Of a stretch of 64,000 nucleotides of DNA, positions 11,030-23,303 are shown piece by piece. A model generated the notes under the pieces. The model worked only from the letters and a program-made list of their open reading frames with translations, searched no databases and was not told where the DNA came from. How positions within the stretch are numbered: position 1 is the first letter of the stretch; every line of letters starts with the position of its first letter. The stretch comes from Lepidodermella squamata (taxonomy: Eukaryota > Gastrotricha): positions 1,116,001 to 1,180,000 of the forward strand of contig JBLDXI010000036.1 of assembly GCA_047495785.1 (NCBI GenBank). Direction: 5' to 3'. Both the position numbers and the translations under genes were made by a program.

Positions 11030-14000
11030 TCAGCGCATCCCAGGAATGGAGAAAGAAGCACAGTTGACCTCCGCAATTCGCAATTGGGCTGGGGTCAGCG
11101 TTGCATTGAATATGTTCAGACAGGCAATACTTCCCATCAGCGGCTCAACTGGATCTGTCCACGATCTTCAAAGACACAAATTTCAAATAAATAAATGCGT
11201 CGGGGTGAAGGTGAGCCTGAACTAACCGTGCCAAACTAAGTGACCCATTGTTTGGAATGGGATATATTACACCGGTAAGAGAGGCTCTATACCTATCGCA
11301 AGCAATATTGAAGCTGCCACTGGATGCGCCCGCTGAGTATATAACTGACACAAAGCGCCACAGATGACTGAGGGGACACGTGACCTCAGAATAAATGCTA
11401 CCAACTGCAACGCGGAAAGTATTGTTGCTCCGAGCTAGAATTTTCAGACCTTGCATCGCCCCATTTGGTGCGAATTCAAGAAGCGGCCTGTCCTGTTGAG
11501 TTGACAGCGTTGCGAAAAAGGTAATGCTGAAACCAGCGGTCATCGACCTGATTTTATCAGCTGATGCAATTCTTACATCACTCGACGCGAAATAGAGAGC
11601 TGTGTCAGAAACGCCGAACGGGCCAGGAACATATGGAAGGGCCGTGACTGGAGCTGAGAAATTAGCCTTTGGCTCGACACGGTCGTTCAAGTCGGATACC
11701 AACGGCCAAATTGCCAAGTTCGACGGCATCAGTGTTGTCAACGACTCAGGCATCCACGTTTTTCCTGAAAAAACCTCCACGCACTTTTTACGAACCATCC
11801 ACAGGTGTTGCACGAGAAGGGCGTGTTTGTAAATCGAAAGACACGTGAGACGACTACTATTGATTGATCCAGATTTCATTTTGTTGCTTGTGATTGGCGA
11901 TGTTGTGACATTGACCGTATTAACGACGTTGTCGCAGACTGCTGTCAGTTGATTTAATGTGTTGTCGTATGAAACCGCGATGTAGACCCACGATGGAGAT
12001 CGGGATGTGATTGACATGCAGCTGAATGAAATCGCGGCAGCGGTATCATCTGAAAAGGAAATGCCATTGATTACTACATCTCTGCCTAAAATCATTTTCA
12101 ACCAGCCAAAAGCTATGCTAAACTACTCAACTATACGAGCGCATTTCTTTGACTCTCAGAGTTCCGACACCCTATTCCAAGCCAGCTGCGATTCTACGAA
12201 TATTAACGACCCTGCTTTCAATAAATCCCAAGCTGTAGCATCATAGACAACTCTATACAGATCGGAAACTAGCGATCTTCCTATAGTAAATAAATTCACA
12301 CCAAAACGTGAAAAAGTGGGCACGCGACTTTCATTTTTATTCACTCATCGCCCTATCCGTCCATGGTAATTTTTCCGATTTTTAATTATTTTCTAAAATT
12401 CCCTGAGAAAATGTTTCATTTCCAACAAATTTCAAACAAATTTTCCGGACTACTAGAAGCGCTCCTTATTCGCTCCTTATTAATCTTATTCGATTTTTGC
12501 TCTATCCAAAGATATAAAACTTGAGCGAATCAGAATTTTTTTCGAATTTCGCGAAATTTGCATTCGCTTGATAATACTTTGAGCGAGCTAAAAATAGCTA
12601 CAAAAAACCTAATAGCTATTTTTAGATTTAGCAGTATCACGCAAAATCCAAATATTACAAGTCAGAAAATTTCGCGAAATTCGAAAGAAACTCTGATTCG
12701 CTCAAGTTTTATATCGTTGGATAGAGCAAAAATCGAAGGATAGATAGAGCAAAGATCATAGTATTTTTCTCGGAATTTTTCGGCTTAAAATGAAAAATTT
12801 TACCGTCCTGAAAGACTCTTGAAATGGCGATTTTTCGTAAAAGTGACCAACTTTGAGATAATTTTAAAAAAGTTAGAAAAAAACCGTCTCATGAGACGGG
12901 ACTCATTCGATAGAGGAGCGCTTCTAGTATTCCGGAAAATTTGTTTGAAATTTGTCGGAAATGAAACATTTTCTCAGGGAATTTTAGAAAATTATTAAAA
13001 ATCGGAAAAATTACAATGGACGGATAGGGCGATGAGTGAATAAAAATCGAAAGTCGCGCGCCCACTTTTTCACGTTTTGGTGTGAATTCAACTTCAAACT
13101 CACCCATGTATATGTCAATTCTGTTCAATCCATCGCTGGTTTTAGGGTGGTAGAAAATCCGGAAAAGATCCGTTGCGTCGTAAAACACAATAACGGGTAA
13201 AGCAATAGCAGATGAGCTCTGATACCAGTAGGTAGATAGCGTGAATGACGACTGGCTGAGATCGAGTTTAAGATTTTCCACCTTGAAATAATTGTTCGAA
13301 GTTAATACGTAGGCGGGGGCCGCAAAGTCGAAAGGGTTGTTAGCATAATTGACAGATCCAACAAACGATCCGTTGATTCCGTTTTCACTGATATCACTCG
13401 AGCCGTACGCTTGCGTAAGCGGGAAGAAAGCTAAGGCGGGAGGTAACGCAAACGGATTCTCTGTTAATAATTTTTATTATCATATCTGCAATACCAGACT
13501 TCAGACTAACTTACGCTGTTCGCAAATCTCCAAAGTGGTGTAGTTTGTACTGTTGTATAACAACTAAGTTCAAGGGAAACAATTGGGCATCTTGTATTAA
13601 AAGAGAGGAGAGCATAAGATTCGTCAGCTGATAACATACCCAATTTTCAGGACAATCTTCGTCAACGGAAACACACTTTGAAGCCATCAACGGGTTACTA
13701 GCGCATAGCATGAACTAATTGCAAAAAACACAATTACCCCTTTTTTCCCGAAGCAAAGAAAATCCCCTATTAGAGACTAGGAACTGGGAAGTGAGCGATT
13801 GATCGCGAACGGCTTTGCGGCGAATATTTTTCATTATAGATAATAAAGACTAGCACAGCCTTCCCCTTCCCTCCTTGGTCACCTGATTTGTTTGAGTAGT
13901 ACAACCTCAAACCCAAGCACATTATGTATTGTCTAGTTGTGCTACTGATTCCGCTGGACAAATTACATTTTTTCTTACGACTCTACCTCCTCGTATCCAA

Positions 14001-16920
14001 AAACGTTTACTTACCGCTGAAGGTTTCATACAGGCGGCGTAATTTTCGCTGAAATTTCCACTCGTATAAGATGATACCTGAAAATGCATTAAAACAAAGT
14101 AGAAATGAGTTTGTTACGAAATCAGGCTAACCGGAGAGATTCCTTGAGAGCAAGTTGTTGAGTCCTGGCATCGTTCTCCAGTTGCGCATCGATAAGCGCT
14201 CTAATTTATAATTAGTGAGTAATTTAGAAATTGCAAATACGAAGTCCCGTTCTTACAGCGCTATAGCAGGCACTTTCCGATGTGTAAGAAACGTTCTCAA
14301 TCTATGATGAAAGATTATTCTTACATGAAGTTCCCCACTTAAGCGCTAACTTACGCTAATTTGAGGATTGGGACAGGATAGTCCACTGACGCAGCCTACA
14401 AACGTTTTGTTGCTGTCGTAACAATGCACGTAATTGACAACTGTTCAGCGTCGAATAATCATAAAAGTAGCAGAATAGCGACAGAAGGAGAAACCAACTT
14501 TTGCATAGCTCAAAAGAGTCGTAGCTAGTCTCAGAAGCTCCAGAGATCTAAACACAATTGAGCTTCTTGTGAAATTCAAAGAAAATCAGGGGAAATTAAC
14601 TCACAGTAGATGCTGGGCAACTCGAGTTGACAGGAATGCACACGGTAAGTAAATTTGAATTCGGATCCAAGCAGCGTTTATGCTTCCCCTTTAATTATTA
14701 TTTGATACTAACGTAGCTTCGAGCTTCGAGCAAAATTGCAAAAACCTGAATTGCAGATTGGCAGGTTTGGAAATTGGTAGCGTATGGCCCGGAACTTGCT
14801 CCAAGGCTTCCAAGCTGTTAAATTGAAATATACGATAAAACAGTCAAGAATTCAAGAAAAGCTACTTACATCGTATTTCCCCGTTCCGTTTGGACATGAA
14901 TCAAAACAAGTACCACCAGTAGAAGCGTCATAACACATTCTGATACTCTGTTAGGAGAAAAACCGATTAAAATTTGCCGCAAAGCTAATAGCTAAATTCA
15001 AACCCCTGTTTCGCAAACTGTTCTCGTAGAGAACACGTTCAGGCTAGGGGTCTGTAAGTAAAACAAAAATAAAAAAAAGATATTACCTTATCAATTCCAC
15101 ATTCCAACCCGCTTTTTAATAGAAGCTCAGGACTTTACTTGACCGAATCAACTACAACCAGCTCAACTATGCTTCCATACATTAGCCCACTCTCAAACAA
15201 AGCCCGCTACTATAACCACTTCTCGGGTGATCTCGGGTAACCCCTTCTCAGACCCACTTGATTTAAAAAGCCTATGTATTAAATCGCAGCGTTAGGAGTA
15301 TCAAATGTGACTATTACGTCTGTTCCGTCGCATGGCAACTGAGCAGGCTTGCATCCGGAGAACGTGGACCCAGCCGAGCTAAAACAGCGTCGATGAGGAA
15401 AATAAGACTGCGGAGCTGGAAGAAACGAAGCGTATTAACAAATCTGTTTCATTGTTTTTCAACGAACCAGATTCGCACTCGCCAAGGTTTGAAAATACAA
15501 CGCCAATCGAAAATTGGTTCGTACTACCAGCCGAGCAGTTCGTGCTGCCGTCAGTAGGGATGCATTTGACAAGAGCGTAGGTTTGCGAGATCAAGCAGAA
15601 TTGATGCGGTTTCTAAACAGAAAAAATAGGAAAATCGAACAATTATGTACAAAAGTTTACCGTATATGTCGCGAGATAGCTAAGGCATTGAGCATAATTT
15701 GCCCCGAAATCGCCAACGCTGTTGAAAGTTGCCACCTAAATAGAGAGACAAATAATTCGAAATCATCCAAGCAATGACTGGCTCACCAAGCTCATGGGAG
15801 ATCGGCAAATTCCACGGCAAACGAATGTCGAAGCGGATTTGCATAGAGCTGCGGGCTACGAAAAGAAATAAAATCGGGAATGCTTCAACTAAAATAAAAC
15901 AAATCAACACACCCCTGAAGAGCAGTGTCTCTTGTCGATATAAATTCCGCCGCTGAAAGCCTGAAATAGAACAAAATTCGATAGTGCTTCCGAGATGTCA
16001 TTACATGACCTGTGATTGGGTGGCAGTGTTACAGCCAGGCGTAGCCAGCTGGCAGCCAGCGAATGTGCGATCCGATTTTGAGAAACACCGAACATGCGGC
16101 GAGAAGTCTGGGCTTCTGGCGGCTAAAATAACATTATGAGCCGAATCAATTACTATTCATTATTCTGTTCGAATCAAGCAAACCTTGGATTTTCTCAAGG
16201 CACTCATTCAAGCTGATTATCGGGTTCAAGGTACGCTAACATTCATAAAAAATGGAACAGGTAATTGCTAAAATCATTTGAAATCCTCACCCAGCCAGGC
16301 GGGCAATTGCTCTCATATGGGACGCAGGTCATAGCTGTATCATTCTCACACTTCATAGCTGGATTTTCCTTCGCAAAAACATAGAAAAAAATGTTCGATT
16401 CGCTGAAAAATAATCGCGCAATACCATGTACGGCCGAATTGCGTTGATGCAGTCATCGTACCGAGGTTTAAAAGTCAAACCCGTGAAATTTACGTGCTAA
16501 GAAAAAATTGAAATTAAATTCAGCGGCAATTGAAAGAATAAATTACCGGAATTTCGTTCTTTGAACACGAAACAATCTGAGGCAGGCATCGCAGTGTGAA
16601 CTGTTTCGGGTTGTAGCAGCTATGGGCAGACTGAATAAAGCAAATTCGATTTCTTATTGAACAGCGGCGAGCAAATAAACTAACGCCCTGCTTGCAAGTC
16701 GCGTAATCAGGAAATGACGGGCCCAACTAATCGCGAAAGCATTTGTTTAGATTGGGTTGGGTCAGCGAGTACCTTGACTTACCTGAGCTTCTTCAAATAG
16801 ATAACAGTCCTCTTTGCAGCCGATGAAATCATCGTTCCATCGCGAGATGCATCGCTTAAAGCAACTGGCACAGCTAACAGCGATCACAGCAAAAACCAAA
16901 TAACCACTCAATAAATTCAT
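11030..16920 (-). CDS. gene D: secreted protein, about 11 four-cysteine modules plus two LamG domains
   Basis: Twenty-five exons join in frame to 3027 nt (1008 aa): 16783-16920, 16685-16726, 16547-16630, 16425-16496, 16291-16368, 16184-16235, 16010-16122, 15913-15960, 15787-15855, 15661-15735, 15468-15612, 15318-15415, 14870-14947, 14746-14814, 14605-14682, 14499-14547, 14355-14440, 14257-14301, 14132-14200, 14015-14077, 13640-13714, 13515-13563, 13104-13460, 11227-12085, 11030-11165. The start gives a signal peptide (MNLLSGYLVFAVIAVSCASC). Residues about 20-558 are cysteine modules (C, about 9 residues, C, about 6, C, about 20-25, C). The last 450 residues are two LamG-like jelly rolls (FFPLTQAYG...; WVYIAVSYD; LSIYKHALLVQHLWMVRK). 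It is likely extracellular and glycan- or matrix-binding, by family inference only. The closest relative is gene E, exon for exon. Confidence 0.85.
12242..13088. mobile_element. CATAGA-type fold-back MITE in gene D intron 23
   Basis: The left end starts CATAGACAAC, then AGATCGGAA and CGATCTTCCTATAGT. From 12292 the arm is an inverted copy of 12900-13088, sharing CGCCCTATCCGTCCAT. The right arm stops at GGTGTGAATTC, so the last 45 bp are missing. The whole element could fold into one long hairpin. It lies between the exon ending at 13104 and the exon starting at 12085 and does not touch either. Confidence 0.75.
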
Positions 16921-17414
16921 CTATTCTTTTTAAATGAAAAAATGAATGAATGAATGAGTGACTGTAAAAAGTGATATTTGGGTCGACTTTGCTACGTCAT
17001 AGCGCCACATTTACCACGCGATGTTTCCAAGTCGCGTGAATTACGTAATTTTATTTTTGTCCTACTTTTGCCGAAGGAGCACTCTCAGCCAATTTAATAA
17101 AAATAGGTCAAGGTTAACTGTACTGGAAACGTACTGGCTACGGAATTTAAGGCGTCGTGAATTGACTCCGAGCTGAGCTAGCGCAAACAAATCGACCATT
17201 TGCTGATCAGCGAATATAAAAAATTGAGTTTTAAGTGTTCCATGCACGGCAAAATATTGCGCATTGCGTACGCCCTTTTGAGAGACGAGAGGAGTTGAAA
17301 TTGTTAGAAAATATTAACATTTATGAATATTTATTCGTCCTGATTGAAAGTGAGATGCAAAAAGAAAGACTGAAGACGTAAGAAAAAATTGGAAAATGCT
17401 ACTTTGGATTTACC
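16921..17414. other. 5' flank of gene D, no further gene
   Basis: This presumably holds the gene D promoter. It includes a run of four GAAT/GAGT repeats just upstream of the start. No similarity to the conserved flank of genes A, B and C was seen. The 61-codon frame at 17062-17247 has no recognisable content. Confidence 0.4.
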
Positions 17415-18316
17415 CATAGACAACACTGTAACAGATAGGAACGATCGCAAACGATCGTCCTATACTGAATTTCTTCAGCACGCGATTACTTTGTATGCCA
17501 AACAACGCCCTATCCGCTCAATACAATTTTAATTAATTTCAAAAATCGATAGGCTAAATTGTCCCTCATCTAATTGTTTGAGTTTCAGTAGATAAATAAT
17601 ATATTTCGCGGTCTATCGAATGAGCTCAGGTGCATCTTGGAGGCTCGCAAGATTAATTTACTAGAATTTGGTGAAAATTGCTATTTTTGTAGATTTTCGG
17701 CTAATCTGCCATCTGCCATTCTTCTGCCGCCGTTGGCTCTCCCGACAAATTTTTGAAAATTTTAAGGAAAATTGATTTATCAATGTTGACAATTTTCTCT
17801 ATCCAACGATATATAAGTTGCGCGGTAATTATTTTATTTTGATTTTCCGATATTTTTTGGCTCGAATAATGATTTTATTGGGGTGCAGCTTGAACTTTGG
17901 ATTCTCTTGTTGCGTTGTTCGAGCCAAGAAAATATCGGAAAATCAGAAAAAAATAATTACCGCGCAACTTATATATCGTTGGATAGAGAAAATTGTCAAC
18001 ATTGATAAATCAATTTTCCTTAGAATTTTCAAAAATTCAGGGAGCGAAGCACCGATAGGGATGGTAGGGATCATACCTACCAGTTCAGTCGGTACGCTAG
18101 GTGAACGCATTCAAAGATCAAACTGGACCCTTATGTCGATTTTCCTTATCCTTACTAGTTCTGCTGCCCTACTTCGCTCTCTGATTTCTTAGAATTTTCT
18201 TAGAATTTTCAAACATTTTCGGGAGAGCCATCCGCGGCAGACGAATGGCGCTTTATGCAATAACAGCTCGAATAAATTAACGAATGGAAGATCGTTTGCT
18301 CCCTATCTGTTACAGT
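17415..18316. mobile_element. CATAGA-type fold-back MITE, copy 1
   Basis: Starts CATAGACAACACTGTAACAG and folds back on itself: the left arm (GCCCTATCCGCTC, TATCGAATGAGC, TAATTATTTTATTTTGATT) is answered by an inverted right arm ending CCTATCTGTTACAGT. It lacks the final ten bases of the right end and abuts copy 2 directly. The 124-codon frame at 17818-18192 lies inside the palindrome and is not a gene. Confidence 0.8.
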
Positions 18317-19325
18317 CATAGACATCACTGTAACAGATAGGACGCAAACGATCTTTCTATAGTGAAATTATTCGAGCTGTTATTGCAAAAAGCGCGGCAC
18401 GCGACCACTTTTTATGCCACTAAACGCCCTATCCGCCCATTTTAATTTTAATTAATTTCAAAAATCGATAGACCGAATAGTCCTTTTTCTATTTTTTTTA
18501 AGTTTCAGTAGATAAATACTAGGATCCGCGGTCTATCGAATGAGCCCAGGTACATCTTGTAGGCTCGCATAGTTAATATTCTAAAATTTGGTAAAAACAG
18601 CTATTTTTGCTGATTTTCAGCAAATCTTCATTTCTTCTGCCGCGGTTGGCTCTTTTAGAAAAAATTTGAAAATTGTTAGAAAATTAATTTATCCATGTTG
18701 AGAACTTTCTCTCTCCAACGATATATAATTTGTCCGGTAATTATTTTATTATGATTTTCCGATATTTTTTCGCTCAAAAAACGATTTTTCGCTTAGAACA
18801 TCTCTGAAAAAAGCAACGCAGCGAGAGAATCCAAAGTCCAAGCTGCATGAAAGTAAAATCGCTATTCAAGCCAAAAAATATCGGAAATTCAAAATTAATT
18901 AATTACCGCGCACATTTTATATCGTTGGATAGAGAAAATTCTCAATATGGATAAATTAATTTTTCTAGAATTTTAAAAAAATTTCCGGAAGAGCCAACCG
19001 TGGCAGAAGAATGGCAGATTTGCCGAAATTCTGCAAAAATAGCTGTTTTCAACAAATTCTAAAAAATTAATCATGCGAGCCTACAAGATGTACCTGGGGT
19101 CATTCGATAGACCCTGAAATCTAGTATTTATCTACTGAAATTCAATATATTTCAAGAGGGACTATTTGGTCGGTCGATTTTCGAAATTAATCAAAATTAT
19201 AATGGGCGAATAGGGCGGTGGGTGATCAAAAAAGTGGTCGCGTGCCAACCTTTTTGCAATAACAGCTCGAATAAATTCACTATGGCAAGATCGTTTGCGT
19301 CCTATCTGTTACAGTGTTGTCTATG
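18317..19325. mobile_element. CATAGA-type fold-back MITE, copy 2
   Basis: A complete 1009 bp copy from CATAGACATCACTGTAACAG to the inverted end CTGTTACAGTGTTGTCTATG. It is an almost full-length imperfect palindrome, the same orientation and family as the copy immediately to its left. No open frame. Confidence 0.85.
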
Positions 19326-19830
19326 CCCCCAGGAATAGTAAAATTAGACAGCATTCAATTTTTTTCAAAAATCACGGCAATTTTAATCTGGTATTTGAAG
19401 TGTATGAAGTTAGATGAAGTAGGATCTACGAGTTGTGGGTACGGTTGTGATTTTTTTCTGCCCCGAATCCCGAATTTGTGGTCTCGCCTATAATTTTTTG
19501 AATTGTCTTGCCTTGAACCCTCGAGGCGGGGTTACGGCACCCCCCTAACCCCCGTGCTTCGTACACTGGCTACATGTTGTTCTGATTTCTGATTTGTTGA
19601 CCAACATAGCACAGAATTATTTAACGTTCGCATTGCAAGTTTTTATTAATCAAGTACATCCGACATTTTTGCCGACAATCTAGGAATAAATAAGGCATAC
19701 TTAAAGCATGGTTCAGTGTCTTCGAATAAATAAATAAATAAGTTAAACAGTTTCAACATGTCAGAGAATGCTGTAGGTACCCGATTCATTTATGCAAAGT
19801 TAGAGATGCTAAGTTTCATGTAAGCTGGCT
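19326..19830. other. intergenic, no gene recognised
   Basis: AT-rich with a short C-rich stretch at about 19520-19555. Nothing recognisable. Confidence 0.4.
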
Positions 19831-19989
19831 TCAACGCATGCCAGGAATAGAGAAAGAAGCACAGTTGATTTCTGCAATTCGCGTTTGGGCTGAGGTCAGT
19901 GATGCATTGAATATGTTCAGACAGGCAATACTTCCCATCAGCGGCTCGACCGGATCGGCCCACGATCTTCAAAGACACAGATAAATATG

Positions 19990-20821
19990 GGACGAGGCTA
20001 TTCGGACACAGCGAAATGTGTGTCACGCAATGGCTATTCGAACACATTGTGTGCGCGCTTTTCGCTATTTGAACACACTGTGTATGCGTGATTGGCTACT
20101 TGAACACAGCGGTGTGTGCGCGGAAGTGGCTATTCGAACACAACCCTCGAAGTCGAGGAATAACGGTAATAGGCTAGCGAAAAGACGGTAATTGACCGGA
20201 TTTAAGACGGATTTAGCGTTTTTAGCATAATTTCAAAGACTATCCCTGCTAGTGTCATGTATTCTTGATTTTAAACCTATCCTCACTGCCCGCGCCTCCA
20301 ATGGTATCAAGGGGTCTCACCTCGCCGCGCGCTTTTAAGACCGCCGGCAAGCCAAATTGAAATCAAACCGAAAGATGACGTCCGGCGGAGTCAAATTCGA
20401 GCTATCAAATCGCTAATTATCAGTTGCAATCACGCCGCGCAGCAGCCTTTTATCGGAATTCCTGCCAGACTCGATGGCCGCGACCCAAAGTCAAAGAGAG
20501 CGGCCTTTATTGCTTTATTGCTTTACTGCTTTATCGCCTTTATTGCTGATTCTAATGTGCGCTCGAATTTTGGACCGGGTATTTTCCCGTTATGCTGGTA
20601 TTTCGAATTTTCGCAGTTCTAGCATTTTCCGGACTAACAAAAAGTTGTTAAAATCCGGATTTCGGTGATTAGCAGGTGACTTTAGATGCTGTGTTCAAAT
20701 AGCCGAATGCGCGCACACACCACTTCACGCCCACTTGTGTTCGAGTAGCCAGTCACGCACACACACTGTGTTCGAATAGCCATTGCGTGACACACAATTT
20801 TGTGTCCGAATAGCCACATCT
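19990..20821. mobile_element. MITE with 9 bp duplication and repeated GGCTATTCGAACACA motif
   Basis: ATAAATATG occurs at 19981-19989 and 20822-20830, flanking ends that both carry GGCTATTCGGACACA in inverted orientation. Subterminal copies of GGCTA.TCGAACACA with CA/TG-rich spacers recur about four times near each end. It sits in the last intron of pseudogene P1. A 9 bp duplication points to a MULE-like or, if 8 bp, a hAT-like source. No transposase inside. Confidence 0.75.
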
Positions 20822-21647
20822 ATAAATATGCAAATGGTTGAAAGCGAGCTTCAACAAACCTCGCCAAGCTGATTGATCCATTGTTTGGAATCGTATTGGT
20901 TGAGAGAGTACCGTAAAAAAAGCTTCTATTCCTGTCGCATGAAATAGAGAAGCCACTGTTGGTTGAGGTCGCTAAGTAAACAACGGCCACAAAGCGCCAC
21001 TGATGGTTAAAGAAACACGTCGTCGCAGTGGAAACGTTTCCAAGCTCAACGCGAACTGTGTTGTTGCTTAGAACCACAATTTTTAGCCCGGGCATCGCCC
21101 CGTATGGAGCGAATTCAAGAAGCGTCCTTACCGGTTCAGTTGACAGAGTTGCGAAAAAGGTAATGCTGAAACCAGCGGTCATCGACTTGATTCTATCAGC
21201 TGATGCAATTCTTACATCGCCTGACCCGAAATAGAGAGCGGCGTTCAAAACGCCGAACGGTCCAGGAACAGATGAAAGGGCCGTGACTGGAGCTGAGAAA
21301 TTTGCCTTCGGTCGACACGGTCGTTCAAATCTGATAACAACGGCCAAATTGCTGTTCGAAGGCATCACTGTTGCCAAAGATTCAGGCGTCCAAGTTTTGC
21401 TTGCATGAACCTCCAAGAACTGTTTACGAACCATCCACAGGTGTTGCGTGTTTGCAAATCGACATACAAGAAATACGGATAAGGGTGGCAACGTCACTTT
21501 TCCTGCGCAGTAAAATACACAGCCTTCGAAATTCAATACGAAATTCCCCAGAGCAAACCATATAAGGTCGAATTTTGGCGAGACAGGCTTCATAACGCGG
21601 CTTGAATACCAAGCCCGTAAAATCTAAATGCTGTTGGGAATCAAAAA

Positions 21648-22125
21648 AGTGTTGGGGATTTGATTTGAAATCAAAATCAAAATCAAATCTCGCTCACTCT
21701 AAAATCATTTCCTGTTCCCAAAATCAAATATCAAAACACTGAAATCAAATCCAAAAATCGTTGAAATCTCTGGAAATCATGCATGCTAGATTAAACCACA
21801 AAAAAACGCGAGGAAAAACATGTCCAAGAAGTTTATTACTTTAAATTGGGTTTCCTATGATGTCAAAAAAGACGTTTTTTGTCCAGGATGGGTTTAAACC
21901 AAATAAGCTTGAAGTTTCTTATGATCATCCCAGCATTTTGCGCATTTCTTACGACGTTTTCCCACGATGTTTATTGCCGTAATTGATTTTGAAATCACTA
22001 AAATCAATATTTTTTGCGCCAATCAAATCGCTATTCTTTCAAATCAAATCCTGAAATAAAATCACAACTAAAAATGGTCTAAAATCGTGAAAATCAAAAT
22101 CTGAAAAATCAAATCCCCAACACTG
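21648..22125. mobile_element. hAT-like MITE with AGTGTTGGGGATTTGAT ends
   Basis: Inverted ends AGTGTTGGGGATTTGATT and ATCAAATCCCCAACACT enclose 480 bp rich in AAATCAAA. The CAGTGTTGG-type end is characteristic of hAT elements. It replaces part of the exon 3 / intron 3 region relative to gene E (27643-27740), so insertion came with a deletion and no duplication is visible. Confidence 0.65.
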
Positions 22126-22194
22126 GCTGCAGGTTGTAACAGCTGTGGGCTGACTGAATAACAGCTCGTTAGAAAATCGTAACAAAAATCCTCG

Positions 22195-22450
22195 TATCAA
22201 CTTATGCCGAATTTTCCGGCGCCTGGCAGCCAATGATGCTATCACACCTTCGTCGAAATTTTGTTCAATTTTCACATTCGGTTCTAGAAACTGGACAGCT
22301 GGAAAACAAACTTTTTTGCCGACAAAATAGCGAGAACCGAGGAACATTTTCCTCATTGATAATAAGTATTGCAAGCACCATGTGGCTCACCCATTTATGA
22401 TGAATCATGTTCGCACAATAAAATTGAGTGGCAACAATCAATAGCAAGGA
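22195..22450. repeat. repeat X, copy 1
   Basis: Shares long blocks with 28945-29195, for example TTTTCCGGCGCC, ATCACACCTTCGTC and AATAGCGAGAACCGAGGAA. Both copies lie beside pseudogene pieces of the cluster. A short minus-strand stretch (TQFYCANMIHHKW before a GTGAGC donor) could be a lost cysteine-module exon, but this is uncertain. Confidence 0.6.
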
Positions 22451-23303
22451 TTACGAAAAACGAACTTCGAATCCAAATGTACCGCTCATCGTCTCACAAA
22501 GAAAAGCCAGAGTTGCCCTTTCGGCTGGTAATAGAGCACAGTCTGATGTCCCGATAGCCAAAAGGAAACGCTAAAATTCGACTTACCATTCTTGCTCTAA
22601 AATTCCCAAGTTGAACCACTTTTAAAAAAATCTTTCAACAGTGGTTCCACACTGCCAAGCTGCAACATTCGTATTTTGACGCAATGCTAAAATTCAAGGA
22701 AGTACGTCATCTGGGTCAGAAGCCCGACCATTTAGACTGAAGCCTTGCGCAGCGTTTGCCATGAGGGCTGTGCAATAAGAGTGAGAAGTTAGATTTGAAA
22801 AAATACCAACATTTCGATTTAACAAAAATGGACAAGTCTGTGGTCTGAGGGAAGGGAGATGGGACATTTATAACTTATGACGGTATTTTCTTCAAAATTA
22901 TTACTGAAAAAAATATAAATTGCTTCAATTTTCACCATTGATTGATTATGGATGGATTATTCTATGCCGCGACGTACTGGTACATGAACCACCAGCATCA
23001 GCATCGCAGCGTTTCTGAATAGCTGAATAGCCGAGTTCAATTGTGCATGCAATATGCAATACTGTGAAAGTTTATTAATTGGCATGTGAAAAGATTTTAT
23101 TTATCTGCCCTCCGTCTCAAAGACGCTCGCGGCTCACAATTTCAAACATAAAGATTGTCGAAAAGTTTATTAATTATATCTTAGCCTTGGTTCTATTTCA
23201 GTTTAGATTAGCAGCTTAGAAAAATATCACTGCAGAACTGTCTCGCTCACAATTTCAAACATAAAGATTGTCGAACTGTCAAAAGGCTTGAATACTTTGA
23301 TAG
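22451..23303. other. intergenic and gene E 3' flank with a 31 bp direct repeat
   Basis: No gene recognised. Positions 23132-23162 and 23245-23275 are identical 31 bp direct copies (containing TCACAATTTCAAACATAAAG), 113 bp apart, just downstream of the gene E stop and perhaps in its 3' UTR. Confidence 0.55.

Larger units (their letters stand above)
19831..22190 (-). pseudogene. pseudogene P1: rearranged family copy
   Basis: 19831-19966 is an intact family last exon (starts RSWADPVEPLMGS, ends GMR then stop). 20860 to about 21500 is a second-LamG exon of gene D type (QHLWMVRK, GFSITFFATLS, NNGSISLAR). At about 21500 the sequence switches without an intron to the gene E exon 4 / intron 4 region (KPRYEACLAKIRPYM near 21590). 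After a MITE it resumes as a piece of exon 3 (near 22130). The first LamG domain and all modules beyond are missing, and the exon order is collapsed. It cannot encode a normal family protein; the 257-codon frame at 20820-21593 is a chimera. Confidence 0.75.

Noticed and set aside
13515-13714. Read-through frame joining exons 21 and 22 of gene D as one exon
   Set aside because: The 76 nt between them has a GTATGT donor and an acceptor, matches an intron in gene E, and its length would break phase with the neighbouring exons.
17818-18192. 124-codon plus-strand open frame
   Set aside because: It runs through the palindrome of a fold-back MITE and shows no protein-like features beyond chance.
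20820-21593. 257-codon frame that could be a short LamG gene
   Set aside because: Its first 50 codons are former exon 4 and intron sequence fused to half a LamG domain; there is no signal peptide or first half of the domain.
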